Below are positions 17,895 through 26,689 of a stretch of 64,000 nucleotides of DNA, one piece after another. The first letter of the stretch is position 1, and each line of letters opens with the position of its first letter. The translations under genes and the position numbers were made by a program. Under the pieces are notes generated by a model. That model was given only the letters and a program-made list of their open reading frames with translations. It did not search any database and was not told where the DNA came from. The DNA lies in NCBI RefSeq assembly GCF_900094545.1, contig NZ_FMAH01000012.1, forward strand, positions 1-64,000, given 5' to 3'. The stretch is from Martinezella miluonensis (lineage in GTDB: Bacteria; Pseudomonadota; Alphaproteobacteria; Rhizobiales; Rhizobiaceae).

Positions 17895-19103
17895 ATGGCT
17901 AGAGAACTGAGCGCGGCAACCAAGGCAATCGTGCGGGCCACCGTACCCGCGCTTGCGGCCCACGGCACGGAGATCACCGCCGCCATGTACCTGCTGCTTT
18001 TCAAGGACGAGGAGGTTCGCAATTTGTTCAACCAGTCCCACCAAGGCGAAGGCGGCGGGCAGACGAAGGCGCTGGCGCAGGCGATCCTCGCTTATGCGCA
18101 AAATATCGATAACCTCGCAGTCCTCGGGCCTGCGGTCGAGCGGATCGCACAAAAGCATGTCGGCCTTCAGATCCAGGAGCATCATTATCCGCATGTCGCC
18201 AATGCCCTGCTTGCGGCCATCAAGCAGGTGCTGGGCGATGCCGCAACCGACGAAGTGCTTGCCGCTTGGGGCGAGGCCTATTGGTTCCTGGCGGATATCC
18301 TGATCGGCAGGGAAAAGCAGGTCTATGATGAGCTAAGCTCTGCCGAAGGCGGATGGTCCGGCTGGCGCCGTTTCCGCATTGCCGACAAGCGCCGCGAGAG
18401 CGACGTCATCACCTCCTTCGTCCTGAAGCCGGAAGATGGCAGGTCAGTCGTCCGCCATCTCCCAGGCCAGTATTTGACATTCCGGATCGTCGTGCCCGGA
18501 AAGGGTGAATACCGCCGCAACTACAGCATCTCCTCCGCTCCAAACGGTGAGACATACAGAATTTCCGTCAAACGCGAGCCCTCGGGCCTGATATCGAATT
18601 ATCTGCATGACAAACTGGTCGTAGGCGATGTGCTCGAGGTTGCACCGCCGGCAGGCGAATTCTTACTCAAGGAGAATACGTCGCGGCCGGTCGTCTTGCT
18701 GAGCGGCGGCGTCGGTCTGACGCCGATGGTCAGCATGCTGGAAGCCATGGCGGCAAAAGAGAACAATGCGAATGTCTACTACGTTCACGCCGCTGAAGAC
18801 GGCAAGGTTCATGCGATGGGCGAGCATGTTCGCAAGCTCATCTTCGGTCGCGATGGGATGAGATCTACAGTCTTCTATCGCGCGCCGCACTCCGACGATC
18901 GGAAGGGCGTTCATTACGACCAGGAAGGCTTTGTGACCCTTGAGTGGCTCGCCGAGAACACGCCGCTTAAGGAGGCCGACATCTATCTGTGTGGGCCAAA
19001 GCCGTTCCTCGCGACCTTCGTCAATGGACTGGACAGAGCCGGCATACCGAAAGACAGGATCCACTACGAGTTCTTCGGTCCAGCCGACGATCTGGCGGCA
19101 TAA
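17895..19103 (+). CDS. hmp: Flavohaemoglobin, nitric oxide dioxygenase
   Basis: About 402 residues, the normal length. The globin domain (1-140) has the proximal His region QEHHYPHVANALL. The ferredoxin-reductase-like FAD domain (about 150-260) has RNYSISSAPN. The NAD domain has VVLLSGGVGLTPMVSMLEAM and the C-terminal YEFFGP. The enzyme converts NO plus O2 to nitrate with NAD(P)H in the cytosol, protecting from nitrosative stress during plant association or denitrification. Start at 17895 has GGAG upstream. Likely repressed by the NsrR-like protein encoded next. Confidence 0.96.
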   Translation: MARELSAATKAIVRATVPALAAHGTEITAAMYLLLFKDEEVRNLFNQSHQGEGGGQTKALAQAILAYAQNIDNLAVLGPAVERIAQKHVGLQIQEHHYPHVANALLAAIKQVLGDAATDEVLAAWGEAYWFLADILIGREKQVYDELSSAEGGWSGWRRFRIADKRRESDVITSFVLKPEDGRSVVRHLPGQYLTFRIVVPGKGEYRRNYSISSAPNGETYRISVKREPSGLISNYLHDKLVVGDVLEVAPPAGEFLLKENTSRPVVLLSGGVGLTPMVSMLEAMAAKENNANVYYVHAAEDGKVHAMGEHVRKLIFGRDGMRSTVFYRAPHSDDRKGVHYDQEGFVTLEWLAENTPLKEADIYLCGPKPFLATFVNGLDRAGIPKDRIHYEFFGPADDLAA

Positions 19104-19110
19104 GACGAGC

Positions 19111-19143
19111 ATCAGGCGGCTGGAGTTCGCTCCGCCGCCTGAT
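19111..19143 (+). terminator. Hairpin between hmp and nsrR
   Basis: Arms from 19111-19125 and 19130-19143 share ATCAGGCGGC and GGAG with a single bulged T and a TTCG loop, eight nt after the hmp stop. No strong T-run follows, so it may terminate partially and separate hmp from nsrR expression. Confidence 0.6.
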
Positions 19144-19178
19144 TGCTATTATGCTGTGATGGAATCGGGAGAGAATTC

Positions 19179-19655
19179 ATGCGGCTGACAGTTTACTCCG
19201 ACTATGCGTTGCGGCTGATGATGTATCTCGGCCTTCGCAAGGGCGGCAGCTTGTCGACGATCGACGACGTGGCAGCCGCTTACAGTATCTCCAAGGCTCA
19301 CCTGATGAAGATCACCAACGAACTCGGCAGGAAGGGTTTGATCGAGACCATACGGGGACGTCAAGGAGGAATGCGCCTCGCCCGTGAAGCATCGGCGATC
19401 AGGGTCGGGGATATTGTCCGGGCCTGCGAGCCAGACTTCGCGCTGGTCCCCTGCATGGAGGCTGAAGGCGGCAACGCCTGTGTGGTGCTGCCGGCCTGTG
19501 TGCTCAAGCGCGCGCTTGCAACCGCGGCTGCAGCCTTTCTCGAGGTCCTGGATGGTTATACGCTGCAGGACCTCGTCGGACCAACCGTGGCGCTACGCCA
19601 ACTTCTGGGCATCGAGAATCCTAACCCGGTGCCGAATACGGTAACAAGCAAGTAG
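19179..19655 (+). CDS. nsrR: Rrf2-family regulator NsrR, nitric-oxide-sensing repressor
   Basis: A 158-residue Rrf2 protein. N-terminal winged helix MRLTVYSDYALRLMMYLGLR and KAHLMKITNELGRKGL. Three cysteines spaced C-x8-C-x5-C (within CMEAEGGNACVVLPAC) match the NsrR iron-sulfur ligand pattern. NO damage to the cluster relieves repression of hmp. Start at 19179 has GGGAGAG upstream; the frame to 19143 is not conserved-looking. Position next to hmp supports the assignment. Confidence 0.92.
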   Translation: MRLTVYSDYALRLMMYLGLRKGGSLSTIDDVAAAYSISKAHLMKITNELGRKGLIETIRGRQGGMRLAREASAIRVGDIVRACEPDFALVPCMEAEGGNACVVLPACVLKRALATAAAAFLEVLDGYTLQDLVGPTVALRQLLGIENPNPVPNTVTSK

Positions 19656-19696
19656 CAGCACTCATCAATGTCTCCAATCGTAAGCATGGGGCCTAG

Positions 19697-20329
19697 CTAA
19701 TCTCGCTGAAGGTTCAGCGGAAATGGATCATGCCAGGCGTCGATCCGATCAAGCGCTTCGTACCATCGGGACAGGTGACGAAACTGACAGAAATCGAATC
19801 CCATTGCATCCGCGTATGGAAGTGCGGCACCGATTGCGAAATCTGCAGCAGTTACCGCAGATCCGACGGTCCATGTTCGACCGGCGAGATGTTCGTCGAT
19901 GATCCGGCAACTCACCACGAGGCTTGCACATGCCTCTTCAATGATCCGCTCGTCCTCATGCAGCCCCAACAACGGCTTGATCAACCTCTCGAACCATATC
20001 GTTGCGCCATAGCGGGTAAAATGGGCAGCATCCCAACTCATCCAGCGTGTAATATCGAACCGTCGCGCATCTTCCGGCCAAAAATCCGAACCCGCCCGAT
20101 CCGACAGGAAGCGCATGATCGCGTTGGCTTCCCATAGCCGCAAATCGCCATCGGTTAGAACCGGAACCTTGCCGTTCGGATTGAGTGCCAGAAATTCGGG
20201 CGTTCTCTGCTCGCCACGCGCCAGATCCACGCGAATGAACTCGACGTCCACACCGAGATAGCGGGCTGCCGCGCAGGCCTTTCGCGGATTTAGCGTCTCG
20301 CAATAATAGAGTTTCATCGGTTGCCCCAT
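19697..20329 (-). CDS. Glutathione S-transferase family protein
   Basis: About 210 residues. Thioredoxin-like N-terminal domain (KLYYCETLNPRKACAAARYLG; NPNGKVPVLTDGDLRLWEANAIMRFL) and a helical C-terminal domain. The NGKVPVL cis-Pro and E-A/S-N-A glutathione-binding segments are present. The start at 20329 lies next to the upstream stop, suggesting coupling; an alternative ATG is at 20317. Third gene of an ArsR-SRPBCC-GST operon. Substrate unknown. Confidence 0.88.
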   Translation of the reverse strand: MGQPMKLYYCETLNPRKACAAARYLGVDVEFIRVDLARGEQRTPEFLALNPNGKVPVLTDGDLRLWEANAIMRFLSDRAGSDFWPEDARRFDITRWMSWDAAHFTRYGATIWFERLIKPLLGLHEDERIIEEACASLVVSCRIIDEHLAGRTWTVGSAVTAADFAIGAALPYADAMGFDFCQFRHLSRWYEALDRIDAWHDPFPLNLQRD

Positions 20330-20330
20330 G

Positions 20331-20810
20331 TCAGCGGCCCTCTTCGACCTGGTGCTTGAGCAGGATCGCCAGTCGTTCAAAGGTCTGGTTCCAGCCATCG
20401 GTGTGGCCATCACGCGACGCGTCACTGCTGAACGGTCCCTGGTGAAACGTCATTTCCGTCGAGCCACCCAATGCGACCAAATCGACGGTCACGATCGTCT
20501 CGGGGCTTATGCCGCCGTCGCTTTGCTCCCAATGATGGGTGAAGCGGAGACGCGATGGCGGATTGATCTCCAAATAGCGTCCGGCGACCCAGTGGCGCTC
20601 GCCATCGGGTGCTATGAGGCAGGCGCGGTGAGCACCGCCAACGCGCAGCTCAAGTTTGTCCGGAACGCATCGGAAGCCTTTCGGCCCCATCCATTCCACC
20701 ATGATTTCGGGATCGGTCCACGCCTTGAAAATCACTTCGGGCGTTGCGGCGAACACTCGCACCATCCGAATTTCGTTCGAGACGGGCGTACGCAGTTGAT
20801 CGGAATTCAT
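20331..20810 (-). CDS. SRPBCC / AHSA1-like domain protein
   Basis: A 159-residue protein with the AHSA1-type pattern: RVFAATPEVIFKAWTDPEIMVEWMGPKGF, central GGAHRACLIAPDGERHWVAGRYLEINPPSRLRFTHHW, and C-terminal DGWNQTFERLAILL. Such hydrophobic-pocket proteins are very often encoded with ArsR regulators, as here. ATG at 20810 overlaps the ArsR stop (ATGA), supporting this start over the longer frame. Its ligand is unknown. Confidence 0.88.
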   Translation of the reverse strand: MNSDQLRTPVSNEIRMVRVFAATPEVIFKAWTDPEIMVEWMGPKGFRCVPDKLELRVGGAHRACLIAPDGERHWVAGRYLEINPPSRLRFTHHWEQSDGGISPETIVTVDLVALGGSTEMTFHQGPFSSDASRDGHTDGWNQTFERLAILLKHQVEEGR

Positions 20811-21136
20811 TTTTCGTTTCCTCCTGTCTTCTCGATGTAGGCATCCAGGCGATCGAAGCTCTCTCGCCAGAAGTGGCTGTAGTCTTCGAGCCAATCGGCG
20901 ATCCCCTTCAATGCAATGGGGCACAGCTCGCGTGGACGTGACTGCGCCTGCCGCCTCGTGGCGATGAGCCCCGCTTCCTCCAGAACTTTTAGATGTTTGG
21001 AAATGGTAGGCTGCGCCAGATCGAAAGGATCAGCGAGCTCGGCGACCGTGGCGGCGCCCTGGCTCAGCCTGGCGACGATCGCCCGTCGTGTCGGATCGGA
21101 CAGTGCCGAGAAGATTGCATCGAGGTTTTGCTGCAT
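20807..21136 (-). CDS. ArsR-family winged-helix repressor
   Basis: A 109-residue regulator. It has the ArsR HTH (DPTRRAIVARLSQGAATVAELADPFDLAQPTISKHLKVLEEAGLI) and lacks the CxC metal motif, so metal sensing is not supported. First gene of the operon with SRPBCC and GST genes. A perfect 7-bp inverted repeat immediately upstream is a likely autoregulatory operator. Confidence 0.92.
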   Translation of the reverse strand: MQQNLDAIFSALSDPTRRAIVARLSQGAATVAELADPFDLAQPTISKHLKVLEEAGLIATRRQAQSRPRELCPIALKGIADWLEDYSHFWRESFDRLDAYIEKTGGNEK

Positions 21137-21149
21137 ATATCACCTTTTA

Positions 21150-21167
21150 GCTATATTTCCATATAGC
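21150..21167. promoter_or_regulatory. Putative ArsR operator, GCTATAT-N4-ATATAGC
   Basis: Perfect 7-bp inverted repeat with a TTCC spacer, 14 bp upstream of the ArsR start codon, in the expected promoter position. Confidence 0.6.
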
Positions 21168-21185
21168 AATATTATTGAGCCAAGG

Positions 21186-21482
21186 TCAAGCATCTCGATG
21201 CGCCAAATGTGCACTTAGTTTCTCTCCATGCGGCGTATCTTCGTCACCTTCCCGTTCGTGTAGCAATTCGCTCCGGGACTGCTGAGGATCGAAGCTGAGC
21301 ACCTTGCCCAGGTAGGAAAGCGCATCCAGCAAGACCGAGAGAACACAGTCCGCCAATCCTCCCGCGAAGAGGAAATCGAACGCTAATCCGCACACCATAA
21401 AGGTGCACTGAACAATTTGAACAAAGCGACTAAGCAGTATGCTCACTTTTCTGTCAAAATTTCTATAGTTCTCAAATTTCAA
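21186..21482 (-). CDS. Small hypothetical membrane-like protein
   Basis: A 98-residue ORF in an otherwise empty 517-nt gap. It has two adjacent hydrophobic stretches (about 24-44 and 46-60) and a charged C-terminal tail. The layout loosely recalls the short rhizobial SyrA/ExoX-type membrane proteins, but I see no firm motif match and the ribosome-binding site is weak. It may not be a real gene. Confidence 0.3.
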   Translation of the reverse strand: MKFENYRNFDRKVSILLSRFVQIVQCTFMVCGLAFDFLFAGGLADCVLSVLLDALSYLGKVLSFDPQQSRSELLHEREGDEDTPHGEKLSAHLAHRDA

Positions 21483-21653
21483 CTAACGCTATGCCTACCT
21501 ACGCTGCCCTCATCAAACTTCCTGAGGGAGCTGAAACACGTGGTTGATTATGTAGGCGGCGGCAATGTCGCTGGGTTGGTCCGATCAGTCGGTATAAAGA
21601 CACTCTTGCCTGGTCAGACAGCATCCGTGCTGCGACGGAGCGATGTCTGAGCA

Positions 21654-22616
21654 ATGAGCAAGCTTTCCGTACAAGCGCCGAAGTCCGTCGTCATGATCCG
21701 GCCGCATCACTTCACGCCGAATCCGATGACCGCCAACGACAACTCGTTCCAGTCGAATGACGAGAAGCGGGCGGCGGCGGCCATAGCCAGCACCGCCTTC
21801 GACGAGGTGACGCGCATGGCCGAGGGGCTGGCTGCGGCCGGCGTGACCGTGCATGTCTTCGAAGACAAGACAGCCGCAACGCCCGACTCCGTCTTTCCGA
21901 ACAACTGGTTTTCCACGCACTCGGGCGGCCATGTCGCCATCTATCCAATGTATTCGGCGAGCCGCCAGTCCGAACGGCGCAGCGACGTGATCGAGATGCT
22001 GAAAACAGACTATCGCGTCCAGGACGTAATCGACTATTCCGGCCTTGAGAAAGACCATGTCTATCTCGAAGGCACCGGCGCCATGGTGCTCGACCATATC
22101 GGCCGCGTTGCCTATGCCGTCCGCTCCAACCGCACCAATGAGGTGGCACTGGAACGATTCTGCACGCATTTCAATTTCGAGCCGATGGTCTTCGACGCAG
22201 TCGATCGCAACGGCAAGGCGATCTATCACACCAACGTGCTGATGTGCGTCGGAACCGACTTTGCACTTCTCGGATCGCAGATGATCCCGGATGTCGCCCG
22301 GAGGCGCGAAATCATCGCACGCCTCGAAGAGACTGGCCGCAAGGTCATCGACCTGTCGGTCGAGCAGATTGAGAACTTCGCCGGCAACGCGATTGAGCTG
22401 GACGGCAAGGACGGTAGGCTGGTCGTGCTGTCCGCCAGGGCCCATGAAGCGCTTGATGCCGCTCAGATCGAAGAGATCGAACAGTCGGCAAAATTGCTGC
22501 CATTCGACGTCTCGACCATCGAGCTCGCCGGCGGATCGGTCCGCTGCATGCTCGCCGGAATTCATCTTTCGCGCCGCGAGCCGGCAGCCACACAATTGCT
22601 TTACGCCGCCGGTTGA
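21654..22616 (+). CDS. ctlX: CtlX-type amidinotransferase-fold hydrolase
   Basis: A 320-residue protein of the arginine-deiminase/amidinotransferase fold. Guanidine-binding region FPNNWFSTH, catalytic His region AIYHTNVLMCVG, and the C-terminal catalytic Cys in SVRCMLAGIHLSRR. The pattern fits the CtlX citrulline-utilisation group rather than arginine deiminase ArcA. First gene of a seven-gene run with a dimethylargininase, an arginine-type importer and an M20 hydrolase. It probably hydrolyses a ureido or guanidino compound such as citrulline; the exact substrate is inferred. Confidence 0.85.
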   Translation: MSKLSVQAPKSVVMIRPHHFTPNPMTANDNSFQSNDEKRAAAAIASTAFDEVTRMAEGLAAAGVTVHVFEDKTAATPDSVFPNNWFSTHSGGHVAIYPMYSASRQSERRSDVIEMLKTDYRVQDVIDYSGLEKDHVYLEGTGAMVLDHIGRVAYAVRSNRTNEVALERFCTHFNFEPMVFDAVDRNGKAIYHTNVLMCVGTDFALLGSQMIPDVARRREIIARLEETGRKVIDLSVEQIENFAGNAIELDGKDGRLVVLSARAHEALDAAQIEEIEQSAKLLPFDVSTIELAGGSVRCMLAGIHLSRREPAATQLLYAAG

Positions 22617-22657
22617 GCCGGATAGAGAAGCCCGTACAAAAGTAAAGGTACCTGCAA

Positions 22658-23461
22658 ATGTCGCAAGCAAGATCAGTTTATCACTTCAATTCCGTCATCG
22701 TCCGCGAGCCTTCGCGTTCTGTCGTCAATGGCCTTCGCGCCGACGATCGGGGCAACCCGACCTATGAAGGCGTCAAGGCCGAGCACGACGGCTATATCGC
22801 CGCCATGCGTGACGCCGGCGTAGAAGTCACGATCCTGCCAGCGCTCGAAGCCTTCCCGGACTCGATCTTCGTGGAAGACCCGGCACTCGTCTTTCCCGAA
22901 GGCGCGATCCTCCTTCGTCCGGGCGCGGTCAGCCGTGTCGGCGAAACGGCCGAAATCACCCCGACGCTGCGCGATATGTTCGAAACCGTGCTTGACCTGC
23001 CGACCCCAGGTTTTGCCGATGGCGGCGACGTGCTGACGACGCCGAAGAGCGTCATGATCGGCCTTTCCGCACGCACCGACAAGGTTGGTGCCGAGGCCCT
23101 TTCCGCCTGCATCGCCAAGCTCGGCCGCAAGGCTGAGATCGTAGCGACCCCGGAAGGCGTGCTGCATTTCAAAACCGATTGCTCGCTGCTCGACGACGAA
23201 AGCGTGCTGTCGACCGCCCGCCTCGCCCGCTCCGGCGTCTTCAAGGATTTCAAGCAGATCATCATTCCGGAAGGCGAGGAGCCGGCTGCCAACGCGCTGC
23301 GCGTCAATGATGTCGTCATGGTCGGTTCCGACTTCCCGCGCACGATCGAGATGCTCGACAAGCTCGGCTACAAGGTCGTGCCGATGAAGACGACCGAGAT
23401 CGGAAAGATCGATGCGGGCCTGTCCTGCATGTCGCTGCGCTGGTACCGCAACGGCCGATAA
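22658..23461 (+). CDS. Dimethylarginine dimethylaminohydrolase (dimethylargininase)
   Basis: A 267-residue amidinotransferase-fold enzyme. Early FNSVIVREPS, substrate-binding PDSIFVEDPALV, GGDVL, catalytic His in GVLHFKTDCSLLD and catalytic Cys in GLSCMSLRW near the C-terminus, all typical of DDAH. The reaction would be asymmetric dimethylarginine or monomethylarginine to citrulline plus dimethylamine or methylamine. Its product citrulline could feed the upstream CtlX enzyme. The start follows ctlX by 41 nt in the same operon. Confidence 0.9.
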   Translation: MSQARSVYHFNSVIVREPSRSVVNGLRADDRGNPTYEGVKAEHDGYIAAMRDAGVEVTILPALEAFPDSIFVEDPALVFPEGAILLRPGAVSRVGETAEITPTLRDMFETVLDLPTPGFADGGDVLTTPKSVMIGLSARTDKVGAEALSACIAKLGRKAEIVATPEGVLHFKTDCSLLDDESVLSTARLARSGVFKDFKQIIIPEGEEPAANALRVNDVVMVGSDFPRTIEMLDKLGYKVVPMKTTEIGKIDAGLSCMSLRWYRNGR

Positions 23462-23490
23462 GCAAACTCAAGAACAAACGGGAGAATAGA

Positions 23491-24291
23491 ATGCACAGCT
23501 TCAAATCGAAAATCATCGCCGGTGTCGCACTGATACTGTCCGCCGGCTTTGCTCATGCCGAGGATACCATCCGCCTCGGCATGACCCCCGAGCCCTATAT
23601 GCCGTTTACGCAGGTCAATTCCGCGGGCCAATGGGAAGGCCTCGAGGCCGATCTTTCCCGCGCTGTCTGCGCGAAAATGCAGATCAAGTGCGATATCAAG
23701 CAGATGGCTTGGGACGGCCTGATCCCGTCGCTGAACGAAAAGAAGGTCGATTTCATCATCGGCGCCTTCTCAATCACCGATGACCGCCGCAAGGTCGTCG
23801 ACTTCAGCACGCCCTACTACACCGAGGGAACGTCCTTCGTCGGCGCCAAGTCCGACAGCACGAAGATCACCACGGCCGATGCGCCTGACGGCGCAGGCAA
23901 GATCCTCGATCCGTCGATCGTATCAGGCAAGATCATCGGCGTGCAGACCTCCAGCGTCCAGGCCGCCTACGTCGCGAAGTACCTGAAGGGTGCAGAAGCC
24001 AAGAGCTACGACACCGCTGACAACTCCGTTGCCGATCTCGTTGCTGGCCGCGTCGACTATGTTCTGATCCCGGATCTCTACATCCAGACGTTCCTGAAGT
24101 CGCCCGCGGGTGCCGACTACGAGGTGAAGCTCGAAGTCCCGAAGAACACCACGCTTGGCGAAGGCGTAGCCTATGCCATCCGCAAGAGCGATGCGGACAC
24201 ACTCGGCAAGGTCAACAAGGCCCTTGCCGAACTCGACAAGGACGGCACGACGCAGAAGCTCGTCGACAAGTGGATCTTCGACAAGAAGTAA
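23491..24291 (+). CDS. Arginine/ornithine-type ABC periplasmic binding protein
   Basis: A 266-residue precursor with a Sec signal peptide (cleavage near AGFAHAED). Family-3 binding-protein core: GMTPEPYMPFTQVNSAGQWEGLEADLSRAVCAKM and DGLIPSLNEKKVDFIIGAFSITDDR. GGGAG precedes the ATG. With the dimethylargininase upstream, the ligand may be methylated arginine rather than arginine itself. Confidence 0.9.
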   Translation: MHSFKSKIIAGVALILSAGFAHAEDTIRLGMTPEPYMPFTQVNSAGQWEGLEADLSRAVCAKMQIKCDIKQMAWDGLIPSLNEKKVDFIIGAFSITDDRRKVVDFSTPYYTEGTSFVGAKSDSTKITTADAPDGAGKILDPSIVSGKIIGVQTSSVQAAYVAKYLKGAEAKSYDTADNSVADLVAGRVDYVLIPDLYIQTFLKSPAGADYEVKLEVPKNTTLGEGVAYAIRKSDADTLGKVNKALAELDKDGTTQKLVDKWIFDKK

Positions 24292-24300
24292 TTGCGTGAC

Positions 24301-24328
24301 GCCGGGCGTGGCCTCTTCCGCGCCCGGC
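24301..24328 (+). other. GC-rich hairpin after binding-protein gene
   Basis: Arms GCCGGGCG (24301-24308) and CGCCCGGC (24321-24328) shortly after the stop codon, with no T-tract. Likely 3' mRNA stabiliser or partial attenuator. The rest of the gap to 24475 shows nothing else recognisable. Confidence 0.55.
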
Positions 24329-24475
24329 GGCGCCCTCTCCTGCTCCCGTCGCGACATCGCTTCCACAGCCTCATCGCAGCCTTCATGAGCAGACGGCGCC
24401 CGATTCCGCATATCGGCAACATAAGGCCGTCCGGCTGACCACCACAGGCGAAGCCGCATAGAGCAGGTAGAACGC

Positions 24476-25189
24476 ATGGACACATATTGGCACTTGCTCG
24501 GCTGGGGGCCGGAAGGCTGGGGCGCAAATTTTGCCTGGGGCTTGCTGATGACCCTCCAGGTATCGATCGTCTCCTACGTAGTAGCAGTGATTTTCGGCTT
24601 CCTGGGAGCCGTCGGCAAGCTTTCGCACCACCGGTCGCTTCGCATCATCGCCGGAATCTATACGACGGTCGTACGCTCGCTGCCGGAACTGCTGGTCATT
24701 CTTCTTCTCTATTTCTCCGTCGCAAGCGGTGCCGAACGCTTCCTGAAATATGCCGGCCTCGTCGACTCCAGCTTCCAGTTCAGCCCCTTCTGGGCGGCTA
24801 TCATCGCGCTCGCCTTCGTCTCCGGTGCCTTCATGACCGAGGTTCTCCGCTCCGCCTATCTTGCGGTGCCCCCCGGCCAGATCGAGGCGGCCGTGTCGAT
24901 CGGTATGCGGCAGCGCAAGATCCTGACCCGCGTCGTCCTGCCGCAAATGATGCGCCATGCGGTGCCCGGAATGGGCAATCTCTGGCTGTCCATCACCAAG
25001 GAAAGCGCCATCATCTCCGTGCTCGGCTCGTTTAGCGAGTTGCTCTATACCGGCTACCGCGCAGCCGCCAGCACCAAGCAATACATTCTCTTCTATGGCC
25101 TGACGGCCCTGCTCTTCCTGCTTATTACGCTGGTTTCCGTTCTCGTCATCAGCCGCATCGAAAAGCACCTGAACCGGGGGCATCGCTGA
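24476..25189 (+). CDS. Amino-acid ABC transporter permease (HisQ/OccQ-like)
   Basis: A 237-residue permease with about five transmembrane segments. It has the polar-amino-acid permease EAA loop QIEAAVSIGMRQRKILTRVVLPQMMRHAVPGMGN. Its last base is the first of the next start codon, so translation is coupled to the second permease. Inner-membrane channel subunit of the arginine-type importer. Confidence 0.92.
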   Translation: MDTYWHLLGWGPEGWGANFAWGLLMTLQVSIVSYVVAVIFGFLGAVGKLSHHRSLRIIAGIYTTVVRSLPELLVILLLYFSVASGAERFLKYAGLVDSSFQFSPFWAAIIALAFVSGAFMTEVLRSAYLAVPPGQIEAAVSIGMRQRKILTRVVLPQMMRHAVPGMGNLWLSITKESAIISVLGSFSELLYTGYRAAASTKQYILFYGLTALLFLLITLVSVLVISRIEKHLNRGHR

Positions 25190-25890
25190 TGGAAACGATC
25201 ACCAACGTCATTTCCTTCCTGCCTGCCCTCATCAAGGCCATGCCGCTGACGCTGCTGCTGACGGTAACGGCAGGCATCTTCGGCCTCGTCATCGGCACGC
25301 TGACCGCGCTCGCCCGCCTGTCGAAGTACAGGTTGCTGGCCTGGCCCGCCTTCGCCTTCACCTTCACCTTTCGCGGCACGCCTTTGCTGGTGCAGATCTA
25401 TCTGATCTATTACGGCCTCGGCCAGGTCCTGCCTGGAACCTGGGTTCGCCATAGCTTCCTCTGGCCCTATCTGCGTGACGGCCTTTGGTACGCGATTGCA
25501 GCACTCAGCCTGAACCAGGCATCCTACAATGCCGAAGTCATCCGCGGCGCCATTCAGGCAATTCCGCGCGGTCAGATCGAGGCGGCTCTTTCGGTCGGCA
25601 TGAGACCATGGACGATCCTTCGTCGCGTGACCCTGCCGCAAGCATTCCGCCACTGCATGCCGGTTCTGACGAGCGATCTCATCATCCTACTAAAGACGAC
25701 ATCGCTCGCCTCGACGATCACGATTCTTGAGGTGATGGGAACCGCGCGGATGCTGCAGCGCCAGTCGCTGCTGATCTTCGAACCGCTGATCGCCGCCGGC
25801 ATCATCTATTTCGCCGTGGTCTTCATCCTGACCCGGATCATGAACATCGTCGAGCTCCGCATGACGCGCTATCGCGCCGCTCGGAAGTGA
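25189..25890 (+). CDS. Amino-acid ABC transporter permease (HisM/OccM-like)
   Basis: A 233-residue partner permease. It contains FRGTPLLVQIYLIYYGLGQ, the typical HisM/OccM stretch, and EAA loop QIEAALSVGMRPWTILRRVTLPQAFRH. Overlaps the upstream gene by one base; the ATPase gene follows closely. Confidence 0.92.
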   Translation: METITNVISFLPALIKAMPLTLLLTVTAGIFGLVIGTLTALARLSKYRLLAWPAFAFTFTFRGTPLLVQIYLIYYGLGQVLPGTWVRHSFLWPYLRDGLWYAIAALSLNQASYNAEVIRGAIQAIPRGQIEAALSVGMRPWTILRRVTLPQAFRHCMPVLTSDLIILLKTTSLASTITILEVMGTARMLQRQSLLIFEPLIAAGIIYFAVVFILTRIMNIVELRMTRYRAARK

Positions 25891-25916
25891 GCTTGAAAGC
25901 CTCGGGAGGAATTGAA

Positions 25917-26681
25917 ATGGTCGAGACTGCGCTCTCGGTGAAGGACATCCACAAGAGTTTCGGCGATGTCGAGGTGTTGAAGGGTATATCCTTCGAAGCC
26001 CGCAAGGGCGATGTGATCTCGCTGATCGGCAGCAGCGGTTCGGGCAAGAGCACCTTGCTTCGTTGCATCAACTATCTCGAGACGCCGGACAGGGGCGAAA
26101 TCTCGGTGGCGGGCGAAGCCATCCGCACGGCTTCGGCGCGGGGCGGCAAGATGCATGCTGCGGATCCCCGGCAGCTGGAACACATTCGCACCCGGCTCGG
26201 CATGGTCTTCCAGAGCTTCAATCTCTGGTCTCACCGGACGATCCTCGAAAACATCATCGAAGGACCGATCCATGTTCTCGGCACGTCACGCAAGGATGCG
26301 ATCGCTGAGGCTGAAGTCTTGATGGAGAAGGTCGGCATTACGCCGAAGCGCGATCAATATCCGGCACAACTCTCCGGCGGGCAGCAGCAACGCGCGGCAA
26401 TCGCCCGTGCGCTTGCCATGAAGCCAGAGGTGATGCTGTTCGACGAGCCGACATCCGCACTCGATCCGGAGCTCGTCAATGAGGTGCTTCAGGTGATCAA
26501 GAAGCTTGCCGAAGAAGGGCGCACCATGGTCATGGTCACCCACGAGATGGCGCTTGCGCGCGACATTTCGAGCGAGGTGATCTTCCTGCACAAGGGACTG
26601 GTCGAAGAGCGTGGCGCCCCTGAGAACGTCATGAGGAACCCGCAATCCGAACGGCTTCGTCAATTTCTCCGGATGGGATGA
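25917..26681 (+). CDS. Amino-acid ABC transporter ATPase (HisP/OccP-like)
   Basis: A 254-residue ATPase. Walker A GSSGSGKST, Q-loop FQSFNLWSH, signature LSGGQQQR, Walker B VMLFDEPTSALDPELV. Start at 25917 has GGGAGGA upstream; the frame from 25887 overlaps the permease and adds ten unrelated residues. Energises the arginine-type importer. Confidence 0.93.
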   Translation: MVETALSVKDIHKSFGDVEVLKGISFEARKGDVISLIGSSGSGKSTLLRCINYLETPDRGEISVAGEAIRTASARGGKMHAADPRQLEHIRTRLGMVFQSFNLWSHRTILENIIEGPIHVLGTSRKDAIAEAEVLMEKVGITPKRDQYPAQLSGGQQQRAAIARALAMKPEVMLFDEPTSALDPELVNEVLQVIKKLAEEGRTMVMVTHEMALARDISSEVIFLHKGLVEERGAPENVMRNPQSERLRQFLRMG

Positions 26682-26689
26682 GGACTGAA

